A DNA stretch of 64,000 nt from JAGCJX01 sp045638645 (GCA_045638645.1 JAZUBU010000002.1:124001-188000), one strand, 5' to 3'; numbered from the stretch's first letter, positions 25,937 to 35,229 are shown. Notes: generated from the sequence alone by a model not told the origin. Made by a program: numbers and translations.

Positions 25937-26914
25937 TTATTCGGCTTTAGAACTGTAATAACGCATGAATTGCGTCCGTTCAAACAACTCTTCAGCACCG
26001 ACTGCTGAGGCATTCATCCGACCGCGATAAGCTGCCACCGACGTGAAACCTTTGCTTTCCTGCCATTGTTCTACGCGTTCCAGCATCTTCTTGATGACAT
26101 CCGGACCTTGCTGATAGATGGCACTGCAGACTTCGACCGCTGAAGCACCGGCCAACAACGCCTTGATCATGGCATCCCCATCGTGAACGCCTCCGGAAAG
26201 GGCCACTGGAAATTTCGGCAACTTCGAAGACAAAATGGCTGTCCACCGCAGACCGTTGTACAAGTCTGCAGGCGTACTGAAGACATTACCGGAGGTGTAT
26301 TCCATCTTGTCAATGTTGATGTCCGGCTGATAGAAACGGTTGAACAGCACCATACCGGCAGCCCCATGAGCCGACAGACGGTCCGCCATAGCCACCGGCG
26401 CCGTCAGATTGGAACCCAACTTCACCACAACCGGGATCCGTATTTTATTGACAATCTGCTTCAAGACATTCACGTGCATCTGTTGGAAAGAACCAGCCTT
26501 GTAATCCCGTTCCGTGCGAAGTGATAAAATATTGATTTCCAAAGCATCGGCGCCAGCTTCCTCAAACATGGAGGCGTATTCGACCCACTCGGAATCCGTG
26601 TGGCAATTGATGCTTGCAATCACCGGAATGGAGCAGGCATTTTTCGTTTCCCGAATCAAGGCAACGTATTCATTCAACTGATGGTTCCGCACGTAGTGTA
26701 CCATGTAGTCATCCCCTTCCGAATGACCATAGGTCTGCATCTGACCCGCATGCAAAAGAATCTGTTCTTCAAAAACCGACTTCAAGACCACCGCAGCAGC
26801 CCCCGCTTCTTCCCATGTCCTATTTTTTGCAGCAGAATTCGTCAGACCGGAACTGCTGACGATGAGCGGGTTTTTCAATTGGAGACCCGCAAAAGAAGTA
26901 CTTAAATCAGCCAT
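25937..26914 (-). CDS. Dihydroorotate dehydrogenase-like flavoprotein (not canonical PyrD)
   Basis: A 325-residue FMN-type TIM barrel of the DHOD/PreA superfamily: it opens with LSTSFAGLQLKNPLIVSSSGLT, and the phosphate-binding part is VALSGGVHDGDAMIKALLAGASAVEVCSAIYQQG. The segment that in true DHODs carries the catalytic Cys or Ser (NxSCPN-like) reads EINILSLRTERDY here. The substrate may therefore differ from dihydroorotate. No pyrK-like or Fe-S partner is adjacent. It sits between tilS (40 bases) and the mannosidase (4 bases). The family is often auto-annotated as 'dihydroorotate dehydrogenase-like'; its role is unknown to me. Confidence 0.8.
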   Translation of the reverse strand: MADLSTSFAGLQLKNPLIVSSSGLTNSAAKNRTWEEAGAAAVVLKSVFEEQILLHAGQMQTYGHSEGDDYMVHYVRNHQLNEYVALIRETKNACSIPVIASINCHTDSEWVEYASMFEEAGADALEINILSLRTERDYKAGSFQQMHVNVLKQIVNKIRIPVVVKLGSNLTAPVAMADRLSAHGAAGMVLFNRFYQPDINIDKMEYTSGNVFSTPADLYNGLRWTAILSSKLPKFPVALSGGVHDGDAMIKALLAGASAVEVCSAIYQQGPDVIKKMLERVEQWQESKGFTSVAAYRGRMNASAVGAEELFERTQFMRYYSSKAE

Positions 26915-26954
26915 AATTTGTCCATTTTAAAATTTGAACAAATATAGCAAGAAC

Positions 26955-28316
26955 TTACGGAAAAACGACAACCTCCCCGATGTTTTTGGTCTTGTCCGTC
27001 ACTCGGAAGCGATCATCCAACCGCAGGCCCGGCAAGAGAACAATCCGTTCCTGCTCTCCCCCCTCCTCCACAAACCAGGTCGTCAAAACCGGCTGCTCCG
27101 ATTTTTGTCGCAGGTCCATCTTCAGATCGACAAAAAAATCACTGAGTTTCTTGCTTCCCTGACGCATACCGTACGGCCGGAAACGGTCTGCCGGACGCCA
27201 GGTACGGCAACAGAGGGGAAATTGGACCAGATCCGCATCAAAACACAGCCGATCCGGCGCACCTTCGGGAGAAAACACCCCGTCACGGGGTCCGATGGAA
27301 AGCCGAAAACGCCGGCCTTGAAAAACATACTCCCCAGGACCAGCTATGGAAAGCACCTCCTGCTGCGCTGATGCGGGCAAGGGATAGATTCGCCACACCG
27401 CACCCGCCGTGAGGAGCTCGTGCGTGCGCGAATAAAATTGTTTCCCCGACTCACCTCCCATCGCAGCAACAAACGCAACGACCTGGCTGGCATTGAAACC
27501 GTATTCGGACAAGATTTCATGACACAAGAAATCCCGATGAGGGTCGTTTTGCAATGCCTCCACACAAATCTCCACACAAGAACCCTTGTCTGCGACTACG
27601 GCAGAACGGACTTCCGCTACCCGGGCATCCAACAAGGCCTGCGCTTGAGAAAAATAAGATATGTTTCGGGCAACCGTCTGCTTGAACGAAGGATTGATTT
27701 TTTCAAGTTCCGGGAACACGATGTTCCGGAGACGGTTGCGGGCATAATGGGATTCCGCATTGGTACGGTCATCCCGATAGGGCACCCCAAACGTCCGGGC
27801 ATAATCCAAAATTTCACGACGGGACACATCCAGCAAGGGACGAACAATCTTTCCATTGAGGGGACGGATGCCCAACAAACCACGAAATCCGGTTCCTCTC
27901 AACAAATTCAGAAACAGGGTTTCAACCCCGTCATCCTGATGATGGGCCACCGCCAACCAATCAAACCCCTCCTCACGCATCAATTCCTCAAACCAGCCGT
28001 AACGCAATTCCCGCGCAGCCATTTGCGTAGAAATTGCCTGTTGTTGGGCATAAGCTCCCGTATCAAAACGTTTGAAAAAAAATGGAAGGGAAGCCTGTTC
28101 CGCCCACTGCCGGACCAACGCTTCATCGGCGTCACTCTCTTCACCCCGCAAGGAAAAATTCACGTGAGCTACCGCACAACGCCCAGCCCACACACTGCGA
28201 CGGAACAAATCCGCCATGGTCATGGAATCCACACCACCACTGACCGCCAACAAAATACGGCCTGTCGGCTTTTCTGCCAACAGGCGACATACGGCTTTTT
28301 CAAAAATGCGAATCAT
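26955..28316 (-). CDS. tilS: tRNA(Ile)-lysidine synthase
   Basis: A 453-residue cytoplasmic ATP-dependent enzyme that modifies C34 of tRNA-Ile(CAU) to lysidine, switching its identity to AUA decoding. The PP-loop motif AVSGGVDS lies at about 24-31. HHQDDGVETLFLNLLRGTG and RPLLDVSRREIL are the typical N-terminal domain motifs, followed by the C-terminal substrate-binding domain (DRFRPYGMRQGSKKLSDFFVD). It is essential in most bacteria. It lies 8 bases behind the DUF3078 gene in the long leftward run. Confidence 0.95.
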   Translation of the reverse strand: MIRIFEKAVCRLLAEKPTGRILLAVSGGVDSMTMADLFRRSVWAGRCAVAHVNFSLRGEESDADEALVRQWAEQASLPFFFKRFDTGAYAQQQAISTQMAARELRYGWFEELMREEGFDWLAVAHHQDDGVETLFLNLLRGTGFRGLLGIRPLNGKIVRPLLDVSRREILDYARTFGVPYRDDRTNAESHYARNRLRNIVFPELEKINPSFKQTVARNISYFSQAQALLDARVAEVRSAVVADKGSCVEICVEALQNDPHRDFLCHEILSEYGFNASQVVAFVAAMGGESGKQFYSRTHELLTAGAVWRIYPLPASAQQEVLSIAGPGEYVFQGRRFRLSIGPRDGVFSPEGAPDRLCFDADLVQFPLCCRTWRPADRFRPYGMRQGSKKLSDFFVDLKMDLRQKSEQPVLTTWFVEEGGEQERIVLLPGLRLDDRFRVTDKTKNIGEVVVFP

Positions 28317-28324
28317 CGGTCCGC

Positions 28325-29323
28325 CTACTGCTTGGTATAATTACCGATCAGGTACGTAAAGGTCAAACTGAAAATCTCTTTGAACTGAATCCGGGGAGCC
28401 ATGTTGCCATGCTTGTCCGCAATCAGAATCTTGTCATCATAAATCAAGTTTGTACGCACCGTAGCAGACAAGTACTTGTTCAACACGACGCTGGCATTCA
28501 CATCCCACAACACCTTGATGTTTTGGGGATTGTCCAAAAAGTCCGAGAAGAGCGTCAAAGCCGTCTGCAATTTCCAGATCTTGCGTTCCACTTTGACTTC
28601 GGTCTTCAACTGAGCACCGAACTCCTTGCGGACCTGCTGATCTTCTGCATTCCCGTATTTCTTACGCAACTCGGGTTTGTCCACAATCACCAGGTTACCG
28701 GTCAAGGGCGCAAAGTTGACGGACAAGGTAGCATTGGGTTTGTAATCCACCCCGAGACCGAGTGTCAGGTAAGCGGGTGCCAAAAATCGGGAACTAAGCA
28801 CGTTCACAGTATTTCCATCGGCATCGGTTGTCTTATCAAACCCGTTGGTAAACTGCGTACGGAAGTTAAAGATCGCCGACAAATACAAATCATTGATGGC
28901 ACGGTACCCCCACTTGCTGTTCAGGTAAATCTTATCATCCCCCTTTCGGTAACCATCCTCAAAGGATTGGATGAAACCATACGAGAATTGGGCACGGTTC
29001 TCCCAGATCATATCGCCCTTCTTGTAATTGGAATGCATGTCCACAAAGGCATTCATGGAAATCGTTCCACTTCCCCCTTCCGCCCAGTTGGTCAACGACA
29101 ACTGGGAGAAGCCCAACTGGTTCATGATCCCGTTGGTCCAATAACGGGGCGGCGGAGCCGGCACGTAATTAATGTCCGGAACCGGAACCCGGGAGGCCCA
29201 AATCAGACACAATTCCTGTGCGGCAGACAAGGAATCCTTGCGTTCCGTCTGCGCAGATACCTGTGTCCCGAACAACAACATTCCGAGACAACCCAAAAGC
29301 AAATATTTTCCCAATATTCTCAT
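28325..29323 (-). CDS. DUF3078 outer-membrane beta-barrel-like protein
   Basis: A 332-residue exported protein with signal peptide (1-24, VSAQ). The family motif W(T/N)NGIMNQLGFSQLSLTNWAEGGSG follows a Pro-rich stretch (PAPPPRYW). The rest consists of alternating amphipathic strands (IYLNSKWGYRAINDLYLSAIFNFRTQF, LSVNFAPLTGNLVIV) ending in FSLTFTYLIGNYTKQ, consistent with a small outer-membrane barrel. DUF3078 is common and uncharacterised in Bacteroidota. It lies between the unknown 236-residue gene and tilS. Confidence 0.85.
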   Translation of the reverse strand: MRILGKYLLLGCLGMLLFGTQVSAQTERKDSLSAAQELCLIWASRVPVPDINYVPAPPPRYWTNGIMNQLGFSQLSLTNWAEGGSGTISMNAFVDMHSNYKKGDMIWENRAQFSYGFIQSFEDGYRKGDDKIYLNSKWGYRAINDLYLSAIFNFRTQFTNGFDKTTDADGNTVNVLSSRFLAPAYLTLGLGVDYKPNATLSVNFAPLTGNLVIVDKPELRKKYGNAEDQQVRKEFGAQLKTEVKVERKIWKLQTALTLFSDFLDNPQNIKVLWDVNASVVLNKYLSATVRTNLIYDDKILIADKHGNMAPRIQFKEIFSLTFTYLIGNYTKQ

Positions 29324-29349
29324 GATAGTAGCTATTATTTCATCCCAGA

Positions 29350-30060
29350 TCAGTCTTCCTTAGCCAAGACATCGTCCGAATTGTACTTGTATCCCAAGCG
29401 TTTACCAGTCTTCATCCGCTCAGACTCTATTTTGGCATTCACCTGTTCCACGCTGGCCACCTTCACCACATCGTAAGGAGGTACCAGCAAATCAAACGAC
29501 AAGGCATACAACATCGCAGATTCCACAAAAGCCACGAGCTCTTCGCGATTCATGGGCACCTGACCAAAAAATTTCGGGTCCTGACGTTTCTGACGTTTCC
29601 CTTCCACGAAGAAGCAACGTTCCTGGTTCACAAACAGACGTGCTACCAAATATCCCAGGTCTCCGGAACGGTTGTACTTCATGGAATCGTACAGGAAGTT
29701 GTACACGTTAATGACTCCGCAGTAGGAATGGAAAGGATTCTCCTTCACATACGCATTCTTCCAGATACTGTGATCCCGATCAAACTGAAAGACATCCGTA
29801 TGCATACTGAAAATCAGCACATCGTCTGCAAATTTCAACTCGGCTTCAAACTTTCCCCGGTCACGGTACTCCAACCGCACCCGACGATCGTTGGTATTTT
29901 CCAACAAATCGGTCAAGTCGTTGCTGATTTCACTCAACACTTCCTTGAGTTGGTTAAACACATCCAGGCTTTGGCTGAAAACCTGGGCTTTCAAACGGGA
30001 TTTCTGATTCAATCCCTCCAAGATAAGGGCTCTTGTCTGCTGGTTAGGATCTGGGTCCAT
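29350..30060 (-). CDS. Conserved cytoplasmic protein of unknown function next to proS
   Basis: A 236-residue soluble protein with no signal peptide or membrane segment. I do not recognise a named family. The N-terminal 60 residues look helical and partly coiled-coil (QSLDVFNQLKEVLSEISNDL). The middle is alpha/beta with FEAELKFADDVLIFSMHTDVFQF and a conserved-looking YCGVINVYNFLYDSMKYNR. The C-terminus is charged. It follows proS by 23 bases and precedes DUF3078 by 26 bases, so it is probably expressed with them. Confidence 0.7.
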   Translation of the reverse strand: MDPDPNQQTRALILEGLNQKSRLKAQVFSQSLDVFNQLKEVLSEISNDLTDLLENTNDRRVRLEYRDRGKFEAELKFADDVLIFSMHTDVFQFDRDHSIWKNAYVKENPFHSYCGVINVYNFLYDSMKYNRSGDLGYLVARLFVNQERCFFVEGKRQKRQDPKFFGQVPMNREELVAFVESAMLYALSFDLLVPPYDVVKVASVEQVNAKIESERMKTGKRLGYKYNSDDVLAKED

Positions 30061-30083
30061 CTTGATTTCTTCTTTATTGAATA

Positions 30084-31562
30084 TTAATAGGATCTGGCAA
30101 AAATAACACGGCGGTGTGAGGGCTTACCTGAGTAAATGCAGGTGCCTTCTTCTTCCACCACAAACGAATCGGTCGGGATGCAACGGATGGTTGCTTTGGT
30201 TTCTTCCTTGATGCGTTGTTCGGTTTCGGAAGTACCGTCCCAGTGGCACAACAAGAAACCGCCTTCTTCGATCTTTTCCTTGAATTCTTCCCAGGTATCC
30301 ACCTTGTAGGTGTGTTCCTCACGGAATTTCAAAGCCTTTTGATAGATATTTTCCTGGATTTCATCCAAGAGATTTTGGATGTAACCGGCAATGCCTTCAC
30401 GGGCCACAGAAGCCTTTTCCAACGTATCGCGGCGGGCCACTTCCACCATGCCGGCAGCCATATCACGACGGCCGATGGCCAAACGGACCGGGACCCCTTT
30501 CAATTCCCATTCCGCAAACTTGAATCCGGAACGGACGTTGTCGCGGTCATCAATCTTCACAGAAATACCCAACGCAGTCAATTCGCGTTTGATGGTTTCC
30601 ATATGAGCAACGACTTCTGCCAGGTCTTCCGCACCTTTGTAAATCGGCACCATAACCACTTGAATCGGCGCCAGCTTCGGAGGCAATACCAGACCGTTGT
30701 TGTCGCTGTGGGCCATGATCAAGGCACCCATCAAGCGGGTCGAAACGCCCCAAGAAGTTGCCCACACATATTCCAATCCACCTTCTTTGGTTGCGTATTG
30801 CACATCAAAAGCCTTCGCGAAGTTTTGTCCCAGGAAGTGGGAAGTACCGGCCTGCAGGGCCTTACCATCCTGCATCATGGCTTCGATGCACAGGGTTTCC
30901 ACCGCACCGGCAAAACGTTCACAAGCCGTTTTCGGGCCCACTACCACCGGCAAAGCCATGTAACGGCGGGCAAATTCTGCATACACATTGACCATACGTT
31001 CGCATTCTTCCATCGCCTCCTCGCGGGTCGCGTGGGCGGTATGACCTTCCTGCCAGAGGAACTCGGCCGTACGCAAGAACAGACGGGTACGCATTTCCCA
31101 ACGGACCACATTGGCCCATTGGTTACACAAAATCGGCAGATCCCGATAGGACTTGATCCAATTCTTGTATGTATTCCAGATGATGGTTTCAGAAGTCGGA
31201 CGAACCACCAATTCTTCTTCCAATTTTGCTTCCGGGTCCACCACCACGCCCGATCCGTTCGGGTCGTTCATCAAACGGTGGTGTGTCACCACTGCACATT
31301 CCTTCGCAAAGCCTTCAACGTGTTCCGCTTCACGACTCAAAAAAGATTTGGGGATGAAAAGCGGGAAATACGCATTTTGGTGTCCTGTTTCCTTGAACAT
31401 CTGATCCAAATACGACTGCATCTTTTCCCAGATTGCATATCCGTAAGGACGGATGACCATACAACCGCGAACAGCTGAGTTTTCAGCCAATTCGGCTTTC
31501 ATTACAAGGTTGTTGTACCAAAGTGAATAATTCTCTTCCCGATTTACAACTTCTTTAGCCAT
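30084..31562 (-). CDS. proS: Prolyl-tRNA synthetase, archaeal/eukaryotic-like (type 3)
   Basis: A 492-residue class II aminoacyl-tRNA synthetase without the editing insertion of the long bacterial form. Motif 2 is seen around VVRWEMRTRLFLRTAEFLWQEGHTAHA, and motif 3 around SWGVSTRLMGALIM. The anticodon-binding domain follows, then a C-terminal Zn-domain-like part ending in the conserved Tyr (VIFARSY). This type is normal for Bacteroidota. It heads the leftward run and has a -7 element at 31628-31635. Confidence 0.96.
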   Translation of the reverse strand: MAKEVVNREENYSLWYNNLVMKAELAENSAVRGCMVIRPYGYAIWEKMQSYLDQMFKETGHQNAYFPLFIPKSFLSREAEHVEGFAKECAVVTHHRLMNDPNGSGVVVDPEAKLEEELVVRPTSETIIWNTYKNWIKSYRDLPILCNQWANVVRWEMRTRLFLRTAEFLWQEGHTAHATREEAMEECERMVNVYAEFARRYMALPVVVGPKTACERFAGAVETLCIEAMMQDGKALQAGTSHFLGQNFAKAFDVQYATKEGGLEYVWATSWGVSTRLMGALIMAHSDNNGLVLPPKLAPIQVVMVPIYKGAEDLAEVVAHMETIKRELTALGISVKIDDRDNVRSGFKFAEWELKGVPVRLAIGRRDMAAGMVEVARRDTLEKASVAREGIAGYIQNLLDEIQENIYQKALKFREEHTYKVDTWEEFKEKIEEGGFLLCHWDGTSETEQRIKEETKATIRCIPTDSFVVEEEGTCIYSGKPSHRRVIFARSY

Positions 31563-31602
31563 GTTTCTTCTCCAATTAATTTTTAGTTGGTATATTTTTT
31601 GA

Positions 31603-31610
31603 TATATTTG
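31603..31610 (+). promoter_or_regulatory. -7 element of the Trp/Tyr-rich lipoprotein gene
   Basis: TATATTTG matches TAnnTTTG, 55 bases before the ATG at 31665. It lies closer to proS than the proS -7 element does, so the two divergent transcripts would overlap by a few bases at their 5' ends. Confidence 0.5.
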
Positions 31611-31627
31611 TTCCTTTAATAGGACTA

Positions 31628-31635
31628 CAAAAGTA
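31628..31635 (-). promoter_or_regulatory. -7 element of proS
   Basis: On the minus strand TACTTTTG matches TAnnTTTG, 65 bases before the proS ATG. No well-placed -33 TTTG is visible. Confidence 0.5.
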
Positions 31636-31653
31636 CAAATATTTATTCAAATC

Positions 31654-31658
31654 GGAGG
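31654..31658 (+). promoter_or_regulatory. Strong Shine-Dalgarno site
   Basis: GGAGG lies 6 bases before the ATG at 31665. Strong sites are rare in this window, so this fixes the start and suggests high expression. Confidence 0.7.
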
Positions 31659-31664
31659 TACAAA

Positions 31665-32987
31665 ATGAAAAACTATGCACTTTCTTCCATCTTGGCCTTG
31701 ATGCTTATAGTAACGTCTTGTGGAACAACTGCTTATCACGCAAGCTCCCTCGAAGACAGCATTTACTACACCCCGAGTCAAACCAGCGACGAATTTGCTC
31801 AGGCTCAAGAACAAGCGTTGCAAAACCTAACCCAAGAAACCCAACAGGCCACCGCCCAATGGAAGGCCCAAGTCAAAGACACCTTATACCTGACCGAAGA
31901 CAACCAGCAAGTCCAGCTCAACTTCAGTCCGGACGCCGCTTACTACGTATCGCTGGACGAAGGTGTCACCGACTTTACCTTGAATGTCAACGTAGAAGAA
32001 CCTGACTGGCGCTATGCCGGCTGGTACAGCCCCTGGTACGGCACGTGGCACAGCCCCTGGTACTACGGTCCTGGCTACCACTGGAACTTCGGTCTATCCT
32101 TTGGTTATTGCCACCACTACGGCTGGTACGACCCCTGGTACGATCCCTATTTCGGTTACTGGGGCCCCTATAGCCCGAGTTGGTACGACCCCTGGTTCGG
32201 CTGGTACGATCCTTGGTACGGACCTCACATCCCCCACTACCACCCCCCTTACTTCCCGAACTACGGATTCCACCAACGCCCGACCGACATCTTTGCCAAA
32301 CGGGAAATAGGAGCAGGTGTACGCACCGTACCGGTACAAGCCAGCGTCGGCATCTCCCGTCCTGCTATCGGACAAAGCCTCGTAAACAACACCCAACGGA
32401 AACCCATCCGCGTTGAATCCGCACAAAAAATCGTGAAAAACAACCGACCGGACAACAACCTGAATCTCAAGACCGACCGCGGCCAACGTCCGGTTGCTGT
32501 AGACCGTCCGCTGGGCAAAGACCTGCCCACTTCGGTTGGCCGTCCCATCCGCAAGGACCAGCCGACGTCGGTCAACCGCCCTCAGGACAAAAACCAACCC
32601 ACAACTGTTGGCCTGCCCACCCGCAAAGACCAACCAACAACCGTAAAGCGTCCCCATGGCAAAGAGCAACCCTCCCTCGTCAATCGTCCCAATACTCGCA
32701 TAGAGCAGCCGTCCGATAAAAAACAACCGACGACGGTAAACCGGCCGCAAAAGGACAACCGAAAGTCTGCCGAGGTAAGGTACCGACGGGGCAACCAGGA
32801 CAACCGGAGCAACACCCAAGTGAACCGACCCTCCCAAAACAACCGGAACACCACGGTTCATCGCAGCAACAACCACCGCTCAACCACCGTCAACCGCAGC
32901 AACAATAGCTACCGCCAGGACTTCAACCGTTCCAGCAACAGCGGTTCCGGTTCCGGCTCCGGCAGATCCGGTGGATCAAGACGATAA
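31665..32987 (+). CDS. Lipoprotein with Trp/Tyr/Pro-rich core and basic proline repeats, unknown function
   Basis: A 440-residue protein with a lipoprotein signal (lipobox VTSC, Cys19). Residues 20-110 are Gln-rich and probably folded. Residues about 113-200 are extremely aromatic, with repeated WYDPWY, WYSPWY and GYW units, several His, and almost no charged residues. Residues about 225-430 are highly basic and repetitive (units like RPxxKDQPTTVN, then Asn/Arg-rich NRSNN), ending in a Gly/Ser tail. No enzyme domain is recognisable. A FadL-type porin follows after 27 bases in the same direction. Surface or cell-wall association is an inference from composition. Confidence 0.75.
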   Translation: MKNYALSSILALMLIVTSCGTTAYHASSLEDSIYYTPSQTSDEFAQAQEQALQNLTQETQQATAQWKAQVKDTLYLTEDNQQVQLNFSPDAAYYVSLDEGVTDFTLNVNVEEPDWRYAGWYSPWYGTWHSPWYYGPGYHWNFGLSFGYCHHYGWYDPWYDPYFGYWGPYSPSWYDPWFGWYDPWYGPHIPHYHPPYFPNYGFHQRPTDIFAKREIGAGVRTVPVQASVGISRPAIGQSLVNNTQRKPIRVESAQKIVKNNRPDNNLNLKTDRGQRPVAVDRPLGKDLPTSVGRPIRKDQPTSVNRPQDKNQPTTVGLPTRKDQPTTVKRPHGKEQPSLVNRPNTRIEQPSDKKQPTTVNRPQKDNRKSAEVRYRRGNQDNRSNTQVNRPSQNNRNTTVHRSNNHRSTTVNRSNNSYRQDFNRSSNSGSGSGSGRSGGSRR

Positions 32988-33014
32988 GATTTTCCATCCA
33001 AACCGAACCATCAG

Positions 33015-34547
33015 ATGAAAAGATACAGCATTGGTATGTGTGCCCTGTTCTTGTTGGCAGCAACCACCTTATGGGGACAAAGCGAATACGACGCCTTGCG
33101 GTACGCCAAACAGCAACACGAAGGTACCGCCCGAAGCCTTGCCATGGGCAATGCCTTTACCGCCTTAGGAGGAGACCTGGGTGCCATTTCCTTGAACCCG
33201 GCAGCGACAGCCATCTTCCGTCACTCCTCGTTCACGATCACACCTTCGGTCAATTTCAGTGACGAACGTTCCCACTACCTGAATACAACCAGCCAGGCCG
33301 GCAACAGTCGCTTCGGCGTATCCAATGTCGGATATGTTTCCTACTACCCCACCGGCAGAAAACAAGGTTTGATCAGTTTCAACTTCGCATTGACGTCCAA
33401 CCAGATCGCCAACTACAACGGAGAGAGTTTCGTATCCGGAACCAACGACCGGGGTTCCCTGCTCGGTGCCATCGCCACCAACGCCCGCGGCATAGATCCG
33501 GCACAGCTATCCATCAGCGACCAGAACGACCCCTTTGGATCCATCCCGGATTGGTACATCCAAGCATACAACTGCTACCTGATCAATCCGCTCGTTAACC
33601 AGGACAAGGAATTCACCGGAGCCTACATCGGGGCGACAGAAACCTTCAACGAACAGGGTCAGCGCGTCCTCGCGGCCCCCGTGGATCAGGTTTACCAACG
33701 CTATTCAGCCGGCTACAACAACGACATTTCCCTGTCCTTTGCCGGAAACATTTCCCATAAATTCTTCTTCGGAATCAACCTGAGCATCCAATCCATCTGG
33801 TTCCAGAGCTCGGAATACACCGAAGAGTTCGCCTCCACCCCAAACGCCTTTCCGGAAACAGGGTTCCAATCCATGCAACACAGCTACCACCTGACGGCCT
33901 CTGGAACGGGCTTCAATGCACGAGCCGGCATCATCTGGCTACCGATTGCAGGATTACGTCTGGGTGCATCGGTGGTCACTCCGACCTGGCTCCAAATGGA
34001 CGAACAATGGTACTACACGATGGACAGCCAACTGAAAGAATCCTACTACTGCGATTCCCCCAATTACGGATTCCGCTACGACATACAAACCCCCTGGCGT
34101 TGGAACGTTGGAGCGGCCTACACCATCGGCAAACGGGGCTTAATCAGCGTTGACTATGAATCTGTAAATTACAGCGATCTGGAACTGTCATACAACGGCA
34201 GCACATCGATGTTCTCTGCTGAAAACCAACGCATCCAACGGGATTTCCGACGCGCACACATCCTTCGTGCCGGAGCGGAATTCCGGATAACCGAAGCATG
34301 GTCGATCCGCGCCGGCTACAATTACCTCAGTCAAAGCGCAGACACGATGGACGATGCCATCCAACTGGCTTCCATCGGAGCCGGTTACAACAAAGGGGCC
34401 TTCTTTGCGGACATCGCCTACCAGCACCCCCTACAATGGCAAAAAGAAACCTATCGTTTCTACCCTTATGGAAATGCTGCCAGGCCGACGGTAGCAAGCC
34501 AATACCGGAACATGCGCCTGCTGCTCACCTTCGGTTTGCGGTTCTAA
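33015..34547 (+). CDS. OmpP1/FadL-type outer-membrane transport protein
   Basis: A 510-residue exported barrel with signal peptide (1-21, LWGQ). The N-terminus SLAMGNAFTALGGDLGAISLNPAA is the hallmark of FadL-like channels, whose N-terminal hatch plugs the lumen. Many amphipathic strands follow and the chain ends with a Phe (LLLTFGLRF), as outer-membrane barrels do. Similar Bacteroidales genes are often misnamed 'hemin receptor'. A hydrophobic ligand (fatty acid or similar) is the family expectation. It lies directly behind the Trp/Tyr-rich lipoprotein, likely in one transcript. Confidence 0.87.
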   Translation: MKRYSIGMCALFLLAATTLWGQSEYDALRYAKQQHEGTARSLAMGNAFTALGGDLGAISLNPAATAIFRHSSFTITPSVNFSDERSHYLNTTSQAGNSRFGVSNVGYVSYYPTGRKQGLISFNFALTSNQIANYNGESFVSGTNDRGSLLGAIATNARGIDPAQLSISDQNDPFGSIPDWYIQAYNCYLINPLVNQDKEFTGAYIGATETFNEQGQRVLAAPVDQVYQRYSAGYNNDISLSFAGNISHKFFFGINLSIQSIWFQSSEYTEEFASTPNAFPETGFQSMQHSYHLTASGTGFNARAGIIWLPIAGLRLGASVVTPTWLQMDEQWYYTMDSQLKESYYCDSPNYGFRYDIQTPWRWNVGAAYTIGKRGLISVDYESVNYSDLELSYNGSTSMFSAENQRIQRDFRRAHILRAGAEFRITEAWSIRAGYNYLSQSADTMDDAIQLASIGAGYNKGAFFADIAYQHPLQWQKETYRFYPYGNAARPTVASQYRNMRLLLTFGLRF

Positions 34548-34596
34548 GTCCAAGAAATAAGGAAAGGGAGACTCGTCGAATTGCAACAAGTCCTAT

Positions 34597-35229
34597 TTAA
34601 TACAAGAGATAAGAAATTGCATCCGGGCCCTCGTTGCACAAGAGATCCAGGACAGACAATTCAGCAAGAAAGCCCTGCCGCCCGGAGAACACCTGGTAGT
34701 AGGGCTTTTTGGTAGCCCAACGTTCGGGTACGGGACGCTTCGGATGCAAGGACTCGCGCAAATCCAACCAACCCTCTTCAACAGGATAGGCTGCACGGTA
34801 CTCGTCGGTTAAACGGATTTCGGGATTGAGTCCCAAGAGTTCCAGCAGGTGTCGGATCAACCGCAGGTTCGTCTCGAACAAATTCGGCAAACCTTCGTGC
34901 AAAACCTGCATCCATTCGTCGATGTAATACTCAAAAAAAGGAGAAGAGCGATACGCTGCCACCAACGCGCGTTCGTGCTGCTGAAGCCAAGGTTTGGTGA
35001 GTTCGATCTCTGCTTTTGAAATGGCCAATGGGCCTCCCTCCGACTTGCAAATGGGCAAGGACAAGACCAACGGACCATCGGCCGTAGCAATGCGTGCCCG
35101 GTTCCGCCACGACTGTTTCTGGTAGTTTTCACAACGTTCCAGATAAACAACTTCCGCCGCTGCCACGGCACGGAACCAGGCAATCGGCGGAAAGTATGCA
35201 GTACTGAGAACAGGAATGGGTTTATTCAT
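34597..35229 (-). CDS. WbqC family protein
   Basis: A 210-residue cytoplasmic protein of the WbqC-like family: it opens with PVLSTAYFPPIAWFRAV, and carries ENYQKQSWRNRARIATADGPLVLSLPI and KPYYQVFSGRQGFLAELSVLDLL. The family occurs in O-antigen and lipid A-related loci, with suggested roles in amino-sugar modification, but its biochemistry is unsettled. Its ATG overlaps the lpxA stop region by 8 bases, so it is the last gene of the lipid A run. Confidence 0.87.
   Translation of the reverse strand: MNKPIPVLSTAYFPPIAWFRAVAAAEVVYLERCENYQKQSWRNRARIATADGPLVLSLPICKSEGGPLAISKAEIELTKPWLQQHERALVAAYRSSPFFEYYIDEWMQVLHEGLPNLFETNLRLIRHLLELLGLNPEIRLTDEYRAAYPVEEGWLDLRESLHPKRPVPERWATKKPYYQVFSGRQGFLAELSVLDLLCNEGPDAISYLLY

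Noticed and set aside
24583..25950. A 455-codon rightward frame antisense to the GH2 gene
   Set aside because: It is a shadow of the mannosidase; no promoter, start site or domain supports it.
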